Shown: positions 1 through 7,698 of the stretch, one piece after another
Layout: each line of letters starts with the position of its first letter
How positions within the stretch are numbered: position 1 is the first letter of the stretch
Origin: Spyradomonas excrementavium
GTDB taxonomy: Bacteria > Cyanobacteriota > Vampirovibrionia > Gastranaerophilales > Gastranaerophilaceae
NCBI GenBank assembly: GCA_018714005.1
Contig: DVOA01000107.1
Span: 1-32,931 of the forward strand
DNA length: 32,931 nucleotides
Direction: 5' to 3'
Translations under genes and position numbers: made by a program
Notes under the pieces: generated by a model
Seen by the model: the letters and a program-made list of their open reading frames with translations, nothing else
The model's database searches: none
Told to the model about the DNA's origin: nothing

Positions 1-38
1 ATCCTTTAATAATTTATATAATAACCGCAAATGTAATA

Positions 39-497
39 TTAGGCAAGCCCTTTTTCAGAATTTTTCTCTAAAATTATCGTTACAGGCCCGTCATTGCACA
101 GCCCAACGTCCATCATTGCAGCAAAAACGCCAGTTTTCACGCTGATTCCGCCCTCGGCAAGCCCGGTGCAAAATTTTTCATACATTTGATTTGCAAAAGC
201 GGGTTCAGCAGCGTTATCAAATGACGGGCGGGTGCCTTTTTTGCAGTTTCCGGCGAGCGTAAACTGCGATACAGCAAGGATTTCGCCGCCTGTATCCAGC
301 AACGATCGGTTCATTTTGTCATTTTCATCCTCAAATATCCTCAAAGCAGGAATTTTCCTGCACATCCACTCCAGCTCCTGATTTGTATCGCCTTTTTCCA
401 CGCAAAACAGCACCAAAAGCCCATGCCCGATTTTTGAATACAAATTCCCGTCAATTGTTACAGAAGCATGCTTTACTCTCTGGATTACAGCTTTCAT
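39..497 (-). CDS. dtd: D-aminoacyl-tRNA deacylase
   Basis: This enzyme hydrolyses D-amino acids wrongly attached to tRNA (and glycine from tRNA-Ala), so it is a cytoplasmic translation quality-control enzyme. The 152-residue length is normal for the family. Both signature loops are present: SQFT at residues 77-80 and GPVT at 137-140 (in NDGPVT), which form the cross-subunit active site of the Dtd dimer. The N-terminus MKAVIQRV is also typical. The start codon overlaps the stop of the upstream glycosyltransferase gene as ATGA, so the two genes are probably one transcript with coupled translation. The stop lies 39 bases from the window edge, so what follows downstream is not visible. The identification is firm. 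Confidence 0.97.
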   Translation of the reverse strand: MKAVIQRVKHASVTIDGNLYSKIGHGLLVLFCVEKGDTNQELEWMCRKIPALRIFEDENDKMNRSLLDTGGEILAVSQFTLAGNCKKGTRPSFDNAAEPAFANQMYEKFCTGLAEGGISVKTGVFAAMMDVGLCNDGPVTIILEKNSEKGLA

Positions 498-2356
498 TTT
501 GAACTCCTCAGGTTTTCTTCAATATTATTCAACACAAGCGCCGCATAATACAATCCATCGCCGGGCAGCGCCTTTAAAACCTGCATAAGCCTTTGCGGAT
601 TGTCAAATTTTGCATTATCACGCAGCAAAAACTCCGTTTCGTTGTACAATCTCAGCGTTAAAATACTGTTTATCAAAGAGCTGTTACGAATGGTTTTGTA
701 TTTTTCAAACCGGTCAATAAGCCCGTCAATATCAGCGTTTTCAGAATTTGCATACAACTGAAATTCCTTCAAAAAGCGGGCAGCATTTTTCACATCGTTG
801 TAATTTTTTTCTAAATTTTTATGAAAAGCGCCTGTTGCGCAGGGTTTGCAGCGCAAATTGTCCAATATTGAAGAAATATCAACCCTTAAACTGAACCCGT
901 CGAAAATTTCTTTCGCGGATTTATGCTCAAAACCTCTAATATCAGCGCCATTCGACGCATTGTAGAGTTTTATGCCCTTATTTTGCGAAGCAAAATACTC
1001 AAAAAATGAAATGAAATTTTTATACTCGGCAGAAGTCGGAACAGGCCGGCCATGCACATCTTTGACAGTGCACAGCGAGGAATTGAGCTTTTCAAGGGTT
1101 TTATTCAATACAGCTTCTTTTTCTGCGTCAGTTTTGTCCGTCCATGAGGAATAAAAGGCCTTTTTCAGCTTTTCTCTGTCTTTAACCTCGATTTTGCAGC
1201 CATCTGGCGCCGCAACGCACTTCAAATCCTCATAAATTGAGCCTTTTGCATAACATTGCCCGTCAGTATAGGCCAAATCCTGCCCGAGAAGAACAATAGG
1301 GGAGCAGCCGGCAATTTTCGCCGCATAAAGCGCCTGATAAGCAACCGTGCCTTTTCCCTCAAAATACGGCAGCTCAAAACCGCAGATTTGCGCAAAAAGA
1401 TGGTTCACATTGGATTCATAGGAGGTTGTGAGAAAAATATTTTTGAATTTTCGCTCAAAAACATCCTCCGCAGTGCAAGGCTCGGCAATGAGGTTCAATT
1501 TTTCCGTATCAATGCCGTCAAAAAAGCTCTTTGAGGAGTGGGTTTCAATATAATTCACAAAATCAGGCACAATTCCGTTATCCAGAAGGACTTTCAGGGC
1601 AGTTCCGACAGCAAAAATAAGGACTTTGTTCCTGTTTTTTTTCAAAACCTCAAGATTTTCCGCAAGCGACGGGCCAGCAGAAACGATTACAGCAGGCACC
1701 GCATTGAATTTTCCGCTAAGATTCTGAAAAAGGGGCAATTTTGCTTTAAAATTGAGCGATTTTAGCATTTCGGGCAAAAACCATTGCATGCGATTGGTTT
1801 GATAATAATGATTGCGATAAAGTTCCTGATAAAGATTTTTAAGATATGCATGAAAAGCGTTAAGCTTTTCATGCCGGCTCGATTTATAGAAATCGAGTGC
1901 AGTCGTTGTAATTTTGCGTTTGTACCTGTACAAAGAGGTGCAAATCGCCCTCAATTCCTCAAAATCAGAGGCCACAAAAACATTCGGGCGTTGAAGAAGT
2001 TCACGCATATCGATAATTTCAAAAACAAAGCGCAAAAGCTCCAAATCCGGCTCAAAAAGCACAACATCACCCTTTGCGTTGAACGCGAATTTATCAAAAA
2101 GGTACCCCAGCCCCATTCCGTAAAGAACATGGATGTCATTGCGGGTGTCATGCCCGATATTTTTGAATATCTCATCCACCTCAGCCTGCGCGCCCGTAAC
2201 AGAATGGACAGGTTTTGAATCAAGAATAAGATTATATTCACCCGCGAGGTTCGTATTGAGCTCAAAACTGCGCAATGGGGCATTTTCGAGCTTTTTTGCA
2301 AGCTCTTTGTTGTAATTTTTTATTAAAGCCAAATTTCCCTTGAAAAAACTCTCCAT
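494..2356 (-). CDS. Maf/DUF115 family glycosyltransferase (motility-associated factor, MptE-like fold)
   Basis: This 620-residue protein belongs to the DUF115/MAF_flag10 family, whose characterised members (Maf proteins of Campylobacter, Helicobacter and Aeromonas) transfer nonulosonic acids to flagellin. The N-terminal part has the LYGMGLGYLFDKF patch (about residues 78-90) followed by a Rossmann-like strand ending FEPD. The core has the hallmark VIVSAGPSLAENL (about 223-235), then PDFVNYIETHSS, and LLGQDLAYTDGQ near residue 360. The start is supported by a GGAGG ribosome binding site five bases upstream. It overlaps dtd by four bases. A fliD gene 17 kb away fits a flagellar role, but no flagellin or sialic-type sugar synthesis gene is nearby, so the substrate is inferred. 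Other glycan acceptors are possible. Confidence 0.85.
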   Translation of the reverse strand: MESFFKGNLALIKNYNKELAKKLENAPLRSFELNTNLAGEYNLILDSKPVHSVTGAQAEVDEIFKNIGHDTRNDIHVLYGMGLGYLFDKFAFNAKGDVVLFEPDLELLRFVFEIIDMRELLQRPNVFVASDFEELRAICTSLYRYKRKITTTALDFYKSSRHEKLNAFHAYLKNLYQELYRNHYYQTNRMQWFLPEMLKSLNFKAKLPLFQNLSGKFNAVPAVIVSAGPSLAENLEVLKKNRNKVLIFAVGTALKVLLDNGIVPDFVNYIETHSSKSFFDGIDTEKLNLIAEPCTAEDVFERKFKNIFLTTSYESNVNHLFAQICGFELPYFEGKGTVAYQALYAAKIAGCSPIVLLGQDLAYTDGQCYAKGSIYEDLKCVAAPDGCKIEVKDREKLKKAFYSSWTDKTDAEKEAVLNKTLEKLNSSLCTVKDVHGRPVPTSAEYKNFISFFEYFASQNKGIKLYNASNGADIRGFEHKSAKEIFDGFSLRVDISSILDNLRCKPCATGAFHKNLEKNYNDVKNAARFLKEFQLYANSENADIDGLIDRFEKYKTIRNSSLINSILTLRLYNETEFLLRDNAKFDNPQRLMQVLKALPGDGLYYAALVLNNIEENLRSSK

Positions 2357-2366
2357 TTTGCCTCCG

Positions 2367-2456
2367 CTAACATTTTAACATTAAACTGACCACATGGACT
2401 AGAAAGATAAACCCGCGGGTTAATAACTTTTCTTATAAAATTCTCTAAAATGTTAG
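2367..2456. promoter_or_regulatory. divergent promoter region with inverted repeats (possible operator)
   Basis: The 127 bases between the Maf-type gene (-) and the TPR gene (+) contain a perfect 11-bp inverted repeat, CTAACATTTTA at 2367-2377 and TAAAATGTTAG at 2446-2456. Each arm includes a TAAAAT sequence that could be the -10 box of the gene next to it. Almost midway lies a perfect 12-bp palindrome, AACCCGCGGGTT at 2410-2421, which is GC-rich against an AT-rich background. The layout suggests two mirror-image promoters with a shared regulator site between them. The regulator is unknown. Confidence 0.45.
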
Positions 2457-2483
2457 TACGGAAGAGAAAAATAGAGGTACATC

Positions 2484-3263
2484 TTGGGGATTAAGTATAA
2501 AAGTTCGCCAAAAGGACTGGGAGAATTCATAATACGCGCAAAATCAGCCTGCAAAGCCGAAGCGGCAAGAATGTTTTTAAAAGCTGACCTGCTTCGCAAT
2601 TCTGCGTGCTTTAAAGAATCAATAAAATACTATCTTTCCTCGTTGATGATTGACAGGTACAATTACAAAACATATCTGGGGCTCGGGATTGCGTACAAAA
2701 CGCAGGGAGAATACGCAAAAGCCATTGACGCGCTCGAAAAAGCAAAAAGAATGTCATATTTTACCCCGGATATTCATTTTGAGCTCGGAATATGCTATTT
2801 GTATTCCCACTGTCCCTGCGAGGCAATGAACAGCCTCAAAAACGCCATCATGCTCGACAGAAACAACCTTAATGCGCATCTCCAGCTTGCAATTGCGCAT
2901 GAGTTTATTGAAGAATACGACATGGCAATCCTTATTTATCAAACAATCATTGAAAACGACCCGACTTTTATCAGCGCATACAACCATCTTGCGGCAATTT
3001 ACATGAATTTTGAAGAATTCAAGTCCGCAGGGCTCGTTTTTTCGCAGCTTTTGAAAGTTCATCCCGATTATCACAAAGCTCATCTCGGGCTCGCAATCTG
3101 TTTTGACAAAATGGGGCAAAAGCAGCGCGCAGTGCACTATTACAAATCATATATGGAGAAAAAGCCGCATTCTGCGCACAATATTAAGATTAAGCACAGA
3201 ATAACCAAGCTTATTGAATCAAAATCACAAAATACCAAAAATGTTAAGTTAAAAGCAATTTAA
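2484..3263 (+). CDS. TPR repeat protein
   Basis: This is a 259-residue protein made almost entirely of tetratricopeptide repeats. About five or six 34-residue units run from about residue 35 to 235, with the usual small/large pattern (for example AYKTQGEYAKAIDALEKAK, AIYMNFEEFKSAGLVFSQLL and AICFDKMGQKQRAVHYYKSY). TPR solenoids are protein-binding scaffolds; no enzymatic domain, signal peptide or membrane segment is seen, so it is probably cytoplasmic. The start is TTG, supported by GAGG six bases upstream; the next in-frame ATG is well inside the first repeats. It is divergent from the Maf-type gene. The binding partner cannot be told from the sequence. Confidence 0.85.
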   Translation: MGIKYKSSPKGLGEFIIRAKSACKAEAARMFLKADLLRNSACFKESIKYYLSSLMIDRYNYKTYLGLGIAYKTQGEYAKAIDALEKAKRMSYFTPDIHFELGICYLYSHCPCEAMNSLKNAIMLDRNNLNAHLQLAIAHEFIEEYDMAILIYQTIIENDPTFISAYNHLAAIYMNFEEFKSAGLVFSQLLKVHPDYHKAHLGLAICFDKMGQKQRAVHYYKSYMEKKPHSAHNIKIKHRITKLIESKSQNTKNVKLKAI

Positions 3264-3329
3264 GTTTGTGCTAATTGCATTAAGGGGAAATTTTTGGGAG
3301 AAAAAAAGAGGGGGTGGTTTGCGGTTGCG

Positions 3330-3409
3330 TTCAAACAGAAATAAGTTTATTTTTTGCCTCGATTCGCTGCGCTGGAATAGGTCAAAAAATAAACTTATTT
3401 CTATTTGAA
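3330..3409 (+). repeat. palindromic element, copy 1
   Basis: This is a long hairpin with 27-base arms at 3330-3356 and 3383-3409 that match at 26 of 27 positions, separated by a 26-base loop containing CGCTGCGCT. Its flank reads TTGCGTTCAA. The same flank and loop core reappear in opposite orientation in the element at 3513-3577, so the two are diverged copies of one repeat family rather than unrelated terminators. It may still serve as a terminator for the TPR gene. Confidence 0.7.
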
Positions 3410-3413
3410 CTCC

Positions 3414-3458
3414 GGGGGATTTGGTGGATTTGGGAAATTTGGAGGATTTGGGGGATTT
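3414..3458 (+). repeat. five tandem 9-bp repeats (GGNRRATTT)
   Basis: Five back-to-back 9-mers read GGGGGATTT, GGTGGATTT, GGGAAATTT, GGAGGATTT and GGGGGATTT. The + strand is rich in G runs. In one frame the array would encode Gly-Gly-Phe units within a short 45-codon TTG-started frame (3405-3542), but no ribosome binding site precedes it and I do not call it a gene. Confidence 0.75.
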
Positions 3459-3512
3459 AAGGGAAACAAAAGCGGTTGGGCTTTGTTATTTGCATTTATT
3501 TTTCAAAGTTTA

Positions 3513-3577
3513 GGCGAAATAATGATTTTTAAAACCGTATAGCGCAGCGCTCAGGTTTTTAAAATTATTATTTTGCC
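3513..3577 (-). repeat. palindromic element, copy 2 (inverted relative to copy 1)
   Basis: A hairpin with 24-base arms at 3513-3536 and 3554-3577 (21 of 24 matching) has a 17-base loop containing AGCGCAGCG, the reverse complement of the loop core in the element at 3330-3409. Its outer flank, TTGAACGC, is the reverse complement of the GCGTTCAA flank of copy 1. Together with the 9-mer array, these two elements account for most of the 372-base gap between the TPR gene and rlmN. Confidence 0.65.
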
Positions 3578-3635
3578 TTGAACGCAGCAGCATCAAACGC
3601 ACAGCCCTCATCTAACCCGCAATTTGCCTAAAAAA

Positions 3636-4667
3636 TTATCCATGTTTCATTTTATTGCTCAATTGCCCGCATGCCGCGTCAATATCAGAGCCGCGCTCCA
3701 GCCTTATTGTAACTTTTTTGCCCGATTGCTCAAGAATATATTTAAATTTGTGGATGGAATCCTTGAGGGGCTTTTCGTATTTATCAACGTCATTAGGATT
3801 GTAAATAATAAGGTTAATATTGCATTTTAGCCCCATTAATAGCTTAGAAAGCTGTTTTGCTGTTTCAACACTGTCATTAAAGTCCTTTATGAGCGTATAT
3901 TCCACGGTTATCCTGCGCCCGGTCGTTTCCGTATAGTTTTTCAGTGCCGGAATAAGCACCTCAAGCGGATATTTTTTCTCAACGGGCATCAAGCTTTCGC
4001 GCAAAGCGTGTTCCGGCGCATGCAGCGAAATTGCGAGCGTAGGCTGAAAATCCATCCCCGCAAGCTTGTTAATCCCCGGCACAATCCCGCATGTAGAAAC
4101 AGTAAGGCGTCTGATTCCAATCTGAAAATCAGTATTAAAGATTTCAATCGACTTTAGAACGTTTTCAAGGTTCAAAAGCGGCTCGCCCTGCCCCATAAAG
4201 ACGATATTTGTCACTTTCAGCCCTGTATCGCGCTGAATAGTCAAAACCTGTTCAATAATTTCAACCGGCGTCAAATTTCTGATGAAGCCGAGCTTTGCAG
4301 TAGCACAAAACTTACATCCGCAGGCACATCCGACCTGAGAACTCACGCATGCAGTCAGATTTGAACGGTTATCAAAGCGCATAAGCACTGTTTCAACGCA
4401 ATTTCCGTCCGGATACTCTATTAAGTATTTCAGCGTGCCATCCGAGCTTTCCTGTTTTTGTTTTATCTTTGAGGAAGTCAAAATTGCGCTTTCTTTAAGG
4501 GTTTCACGCGTTTTTTTCGACAAATCCGTCATTGAATCGAAATCCTTTGCCGATTTAAGATAAATCCAGTTATGCAGCTGCTTTGCACGGAATTTTGACT
4601 CACCGATTGAGTCGGTAAATTCCGTAAGCTGTTCAATATTCATTCCTGAAAGTATCGGCTTGTTCAT
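3636..4667 (-). CDS. rlmN: dual-specificity 23S rRNA/tRNA adenine-C2 methyltransferase RlmN
   Basis: This radical-SAM enzyme methylates C2 of A2503 in 23S rRNA and of A37 in some tRNAs. At 343 residues it has the normal length. The CxxxCxxC cluster ligands are C114, C118 and C121 (in CACGCKFC), preceded by SSQVGC. The GEPLLN motif is at 161-166, RRLTVSTCG at 186-194, and the methyl-carrying cysteine is C333 in SDIDAACGQL near the C-terminus. The ATG has no Shine-Dalgarno sequence; instead a TTGTTA/TACAAT promoter ends six bases before it, which suggests a leaderless mRNA. It is convergent with the TPR gene across the repeat region. The identification is firm. Confidence 0.97.
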   Translation of the reverse strand: MNKPILSGMNIEQLTEFTDSIGESKFRAKQLHNWIYLKSAKDFDSMTDLSKKTRETLKESAILTSSKIKQKQESSDGTLKYLIEYPDGNCVETVLMRFDNRSNLTACVSSQVGCACGCKFCATAKLGFIRNLTPVEIIEQVLTIQRDTGLKVTNIVFMGQGEPLLNLENVLKSIEIFNTDFQIGIRRLTVSTCGIVPGINKLAGMDFQPTLAISLHAPEHALRESLMPVEKKYPLEVLIPALKNYTETTGRRITVEYTLIKDFNDSVETAKQLSKLLMGLKCNINLIIYNPNDVDKYEKPLKDSIHKFKYILEQSGKKVTIRLERGSDIDAACGQLSNKMKHG

Positions 4668-4673
4668 AGAATC

Positions 4674-4701
4674 ATTGTACTATAAACTCTGGCATTAACA
4701 A
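4674..4701 (-). promoter_or_regulatory. putative rlmN promoter (leaderless geometry)
   Basis: On the minus strand, TTGTTA (4701-4696), a 16-base spacer and TACAAT (4679-4674) are followed after six bases by the rlmN ATG. The start of transcription should fall at or within a few bases of the start codon. Confidence 0.45.
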
Positions 4702-4706
4702 AACTT

Positions 4707-4735
4707 AAAAACCGCCCGGAATTCGGACGGTTTTT
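4707..4735 (-). terminator. rho-independent terminator
   Basis: The hairpin has arms ACCGCCCG and CGGACGGT with a 5-base loop and A/T runs on both sides. On the minus strand the one imperfect pair is a G-U wobble and the stem is followed by TTTTT, so it best fits termination of the 87-aa gene transcript coming from 5139. It could also act weakly in the other direction. Confidence 0.75.
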
Positions 4736-4746
4736 ATATCTAATCT

Positions 4747-4863
4747 AGTGTCGCCTTAGCCGATTCGCCTGCGCGAACCGCCCAAAGCTCACCTTTTCAA
4801 GTAGTCACTCAAAAAGTTCGTTCACGTCACTTCGTTCCTTAGCACGAACTTTTCTCGGACACT
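4747..4863. other. structured intergenic segment of unknown function
   Basis: Between the 87-aa gene and its terminator lie nested inverted repeats: an outer AGTGTC/GACACT pair (4747-4752 and 4858-4863), an inner TTCGC/GCGAA hairpin (4764-4768, 4773-4777) and a perfect 10-bp AAAAGTTCGT/ACGAACTTTT hairpin (4812-4821, 4844-4853) with a 22-base loop. Folded, this would resemble a three-way junction. It would be the 3' untranslated region of the 87-aa gene mRNA. It is not a tRNA. Confidence 0.5.
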
Positions 4864-4875
4864 CTAAAGTGAAAA

Positions 4876-5139
4876 TTATTTTTTGAAAGAAATGAAGTTC
4901 ATGATTTCGTAGATTGAATCTTTAACAAAGTCAACTGCAAGCTCCTGAACAGGTCTTTTATCAAGATAATCAAATGCGATATAAATCGGATCTCTTGAGT
5001 TTCTGAATCTCATTCTGATATCTTTTTTATCAATAGCAGTGAGAGCAGTTTCAAGCTGTTTGGGGCGTCTTGCCATCGGTCTGAACTGCCCGTTTCCGCC
5101 TCTGTTGTTATTCATCTGGGTCATTGCTGATATTGCCAT
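4876..5139 (-). CDS. small protein of unknown function, 87 aa
   Basis: I do not recognise this protein. The first 27 residues are low-complexity and basic (NNNRGGNGQFRPMARRPK), and the rest is a compact, probably helical region ending FVKDSIYEIMNFISFKK. There is no signal peptide or membrane helix. A good ribosome binding site, GGAGAG, sits eight to nine bases before the ATG. The gene is followed by the structured segment and a terminator. Its promoter carries the GGCAATTTTT/GTATATAC motif shared with the coiled-coil gene at 12.3-13.6 kb and the candidate small RNA at 30.1 kb, suggesting joint regulation. It is expressed separately from the alpha-mannosidase gene upstream, given the promoter in between. 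Confidence 0.8.
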   Translation of the reverse strand: MAISAMTQMNNNRGGNGQFRPMARRPKQLETALTAIDKKDIRMRFRNSRDPIYIAFDYLDKRPVQELAVDFVKDSIYEIMNFISFKK

Positions 5140-5159
5140 TTTGCTCTCTCCACATTTCT

Positions 5160-5212
5160 TATATCTTACATATATATAAAGGTATATACTCTCAAAAAAT
5201 TGCCTTTTTGAG
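5160..5212 (-). promoter_or_regulatory. shared promoter motif, copy C
   Basis: On the minus strand an 8-bp perfect inverted repeat, CTCAAAAA and TTTTTGAG (5212-5205 and 5198-5191), surrounds GGCAAT. It is followed by GTATATAC (5189-5182), TTTATATATA and GTAAG (5169-5165). The distance from GCAA to GTAAG is 34 bases, as in the copies at 22.8 kb and 30.1 kb. The GGCAATTTTT box sits where a -35 element would be. Confidence 0.6.
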
Positions 5213-5232
5213 TTATGTTTTGTAAAGATATG

Positions 5233-7641
5233 TTAAGCAGAAATTGAAATCGCAATAATAGCGTGTTTTTCAAGTTTTAATGGTTGATAAGGTTTAACAT
5301 ATTCCTCGAGCGCGTTCAGAATATTAATTTGCTTGCATGGGAGTTTTGTTACGAAATCGAAATATTGCGGTTCATCAGAAATGTTAATGAAGCGCAATAT
5401 TAATTGATTTTTGTCGTTAATTTTCATCGCACTCAGAAGAATTTTCTCATTTCCCGAAGAAAATAGGCCTTCTGTCGTAAAATCAGAATGAATCCCGACC
5501 AGCGCCCCTTTGAATTTCTCAGAAAGCGCATATATTTTCTCAGTTTTAAACGTCACCGCGAACCTGTCAGCGCGTTTTGTGCACATTTGCAAATCCGGCG
5601 TCGGCAAAGGGGGCCCTGCGGGCGTTCCGCGGGTCGGATTGTACGGATTTGAAATTGTTCCGGTCGCACGGAGCAGGGTGAGGGCGATTTTGTTCTTAAA
5701 AATCTCATATTCCAGCGTTCTGTCGGAAATTATGCCGGTATTTTGCGCGCAAACAAAGCTCTGCGCGGGTGCAATATTGTATTTTAATTCAAGCCCCCTC
5801 GGCGCCGGAACGTATTTATAAATATCATAATCAGGATCAAATTTTCTTTCGACAACGCCCGTTAAATCATCGGAAATCGTCGTTTCAACGGAATTTTCAA
5901 GGTTAAATTCAACCTGCAAAATATGGTCAGTTGATTTATTGACCCATTCGGGCGAAAATTCTACAAATTCAGCACCCGACTCAAGATAAGCGGTCATTTT
6001 TATCAAATGATTAATCAACCGTTTTGAACGGCCGTTCCGGTTTGAGTTTTTCGGGATTTTAATGGATAATTTCAGCTCCATTGCCGCTCTATACGGGCCT
6101 TTTTCAACAATTTTTGTGCTGACAATCTCCGCATGGATTTTTTTATCCCCTTTTAGTGCGCCAAAGTTGTAACTGTCGCCAATATCGGCACGGTCGATGA
6201 TTTTTATGAAGTCGGGATGGGTTTTTCCGGTGATTTTGTCGGTTATATTTATTTTTCCGCCGGAGATTTCGAGTTTTAGATTGTCGTTTTCGATAAAATT
6301 ATCGCCGGTAATCAAATCATTGCAGGGATTTGACGGCTCCGCGCAGGAAAATGGCTTAACATCACGGGCAAAGAACAAATATTCATATATCTGTGTAAAG
6401 TCCTCCGTAACAGGGATTGCGTCGGTCGGATAAACCTTGAGAAAGGAAAAATTCCTGTGTTTTCCGACAAGCTGCGCGTCAAGTTTTTTAGTTGAGCATA
6501 CCTTAAAGACGCCTGACTGCGCAAAATTCGAGAAATTGAGCACTTTTATGCTGTTTTCTGAATAAATCCCCCTGAAAATCGAATTTTTAACCGAATTTAG
6601 CGTTTGTTTTACTTTTTCAAACCTCATCAGGTTTTCCGCATGCACCTCATCAAGGCTGCAGCCGTAAATGCTGTCATGGGGATGATTTTTTAAAAGCAAA
6701 TCGCCCGCATATTCCAAAACTGCCTGATAATTCCCTGTTTTTCCCAGATAAGCCATAATCGCATTCAAAGGTTCGGTGATTCTGTACAAATCCCATTCCA
6801 TGGCCGAATTCGCCTGTTTCAGGTCAATTCTGGAGGAATAAACGCCCGGAAGAATGAAATTTCTTGCGTTTGACCTTTGTTCGCAGGTAATTTTCTTTTC
6901 AAATTTAACCTGCTTCAGGTATTCAAAGGGCGTAGTCAGCTCAATTTCATAGTTTTTTAAAAATTTATTGACCTGAGCGACCTGTTTTTCGGGCTCATCA
7001 AAAAGCGCCAGATGGTCAGCCCCCAGAGGCAGGAGAATTTTACCGGAGCTGTATTTTGCGATTTTTTCCAGCGTCTTTTCAAGCAATTCCGCTTTCTTTT
7101 CAGGGGAAATTTTCATTGAGAAAAAGTCCTGAAAATAGCCTTGAATCAAATAAACGGATTTTAAGCCGTTAAACTCAAATTCCGAGGGGTTTTCACCGCA
7201 GCCGCGCCAGAAAATTCCGTATTTTATATCAAAATATTTTACAATTTCAGGGATTTGCGCGCTATGGCCGAAAGTATCGGCATGATAACCGATAAAATCC
7301 TCGCAGCCGAACTCTTTTGAGGTTTTCAGGCCTTTTTGCAGGTTTCTGATTAAGGATTCCGCATTCACGAGAAAACTGTCGGTTGAGCAGTAATAAGGGC
7401 CGATAAAAAGGCGTTTTTCACGAACCAAGCTTTTAACCAAATCCGTTTTTTCAGGCCGAATTTCAAGATAATCATCCAGCGCCGCTGTTTGACCGTCAAA
7501 ATAAAAGCTTTTGAGCTCGTTTTTTTCAAGTTTTTTCAAAACACCGTCAAAAACATCAACGAGCCTAACCCTGAAATCCTCAAATGTTCTGTACCACTCC
7601 CTGTCCCAGTGGGTGTGTGCGTATGCGAAAACTTTTTTCAT
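5233..7641 (-). CDS. GH38 family alpha-mannosidase
   Basis: This 802-residue protein is a glycoside hydrolase family 38 enzyme, a zinc-dependent retaining alpha-mannosidase (related bacterial enzymes include mannosylglycerate hydrolase MngB and streptococcal alpha-1,3-mannosidase). The N-terminus carries HTHWDREW, with zinc ligands H11 and D13. The nucleophile is D122 in GYHADTFGHS, and NHPHDSIYGCSLDEVH near residue 340 supplies the remaining zinc ligand. The C-terminal half has the beta-sandwich domains of the family. No signal peptide is seen, so it should act in the cytoplasm on imported or recycled mannosides; the substrate is not decidable. The ATG has no Shine-Dalgarno sequence and lies six bases after a -10-like TAATAT. 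It is divergent from the PLD-type nuclease gene. Confidence 0.92.
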   Translation of the reverse strand: MKKVFAYAHTHWDREWYRTFEDFRVRLVDVFDGVLKKLEKNELKSFYFDGQTAALDDYLEIRPEKTDLVKSLVREKRLFIGPYYCSTDSFLVNAESLIRNLQKGLKTSKEFGCEDFIGYHADTFGHSAQIPEIVKYFDIKYGIFWRGCGENPSEFEFNGLKSVYLIQGYFQDFFSMKISPEKKAELLEKTLEKIAKYSSGKILLPLGADHLALFDEPEKQVAQVNKFLKNYEIELTTPFEYLKQVKFEKKITCEQRSNARNFILPGVYSSRIDLKQANSAMEWDLYRITEPLNAIMAYLGKTGNYQAVLEYAGDLLLKNHPHDSIYGCSLDEVHAENLMRFEKVKQTLNSVKNSIFRGIYSENSIKVLNFSNFAQSGVFKVCSTKKLDAQLVGKHRNFSFLKVYPTDAIPVTEDFTQIYEYLFFARDVKPFSCAEPSNPCNDLITGDNFIENDNLKLEISGGKINITDKITGKTHPDFIKIIDRADIGDSYNFGALKGDKKIHAEIVSTKIVEKGPYRAAMELKLSIKIPKNSNRNGRSKRLINHLIKMTAYLESGAEFVEFSPEWVNKSTDHILQVEFNLENSVETTISDDLTGVVERKFDPDYDIYKYVPAPRGLELKYNIAPAQSFVCAQNTGIISDRTLEYEIFKNKIALTLLRATGTISNPYNPTRGTPAGPPLPTPDLQMCTKRADRFAVTFKTEKIYALSEKFKGALVGIHSDFTTEGLFSSGNEKILLSAMKINDKNQLILRFINISDEPQYFDFVTKLPCKQINILNALEEYVKPYQPLKLEKHAIIAISISA

Positions 7642-7647
7642 ATATTA

Positions 7648-7675
7648 ATATTAGTGTATTTTGAGTTTTTTGCAA
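7648..7675 (-). promoter_or_regulatory. putative promoter of the GH38 gene (leaderless geometry)
   Basis: On the minus strand, TTGCAA (7675-7670), a 16-base spacer and TAATAT (7653-7648) stand six bases before the ATG. No ribosome binding site is present between them. Confidence 0.4.
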
Positions 7676-7691
7676 ATTATTATCATATAAT
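7661..7691 (+). promoter_or_regulatory. putative promoter of the PLD-type nuclease gene
   Basis: A consensus TATAAT at 7686-7691 stands seven bases before the ATG at 7699, with TTGAGT at 7661-7666 as a weak -35 box (19-base spacing). There is no Shine-Dalgarno sequence. It overlaps the opposite-facing promoter of the GH38 gene, so the two may compete. Confidence 0.45.
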
Positions 7692-7698
7692 TTACTTA

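Noticed and set aside
3405..3542. 45-codon TTG-started frame encoding GGF repeats
   Set aside because: No ribosome binding site, the repeat array alone creates the frame, and it runs into the second hairpin.
4747..4863. tRNA or other known RNA gene
   Set aside because: No acceptor stem of the right length, no T-loop consensus and no CCA; the fold has only the nested hairpins described.
7489..7698. Upstream ATG extending the PLD-type protein by 70 residues
   Set aside because: It would run inside the GH38 gene and across the divergent promoter, and would bury the signal peptide.
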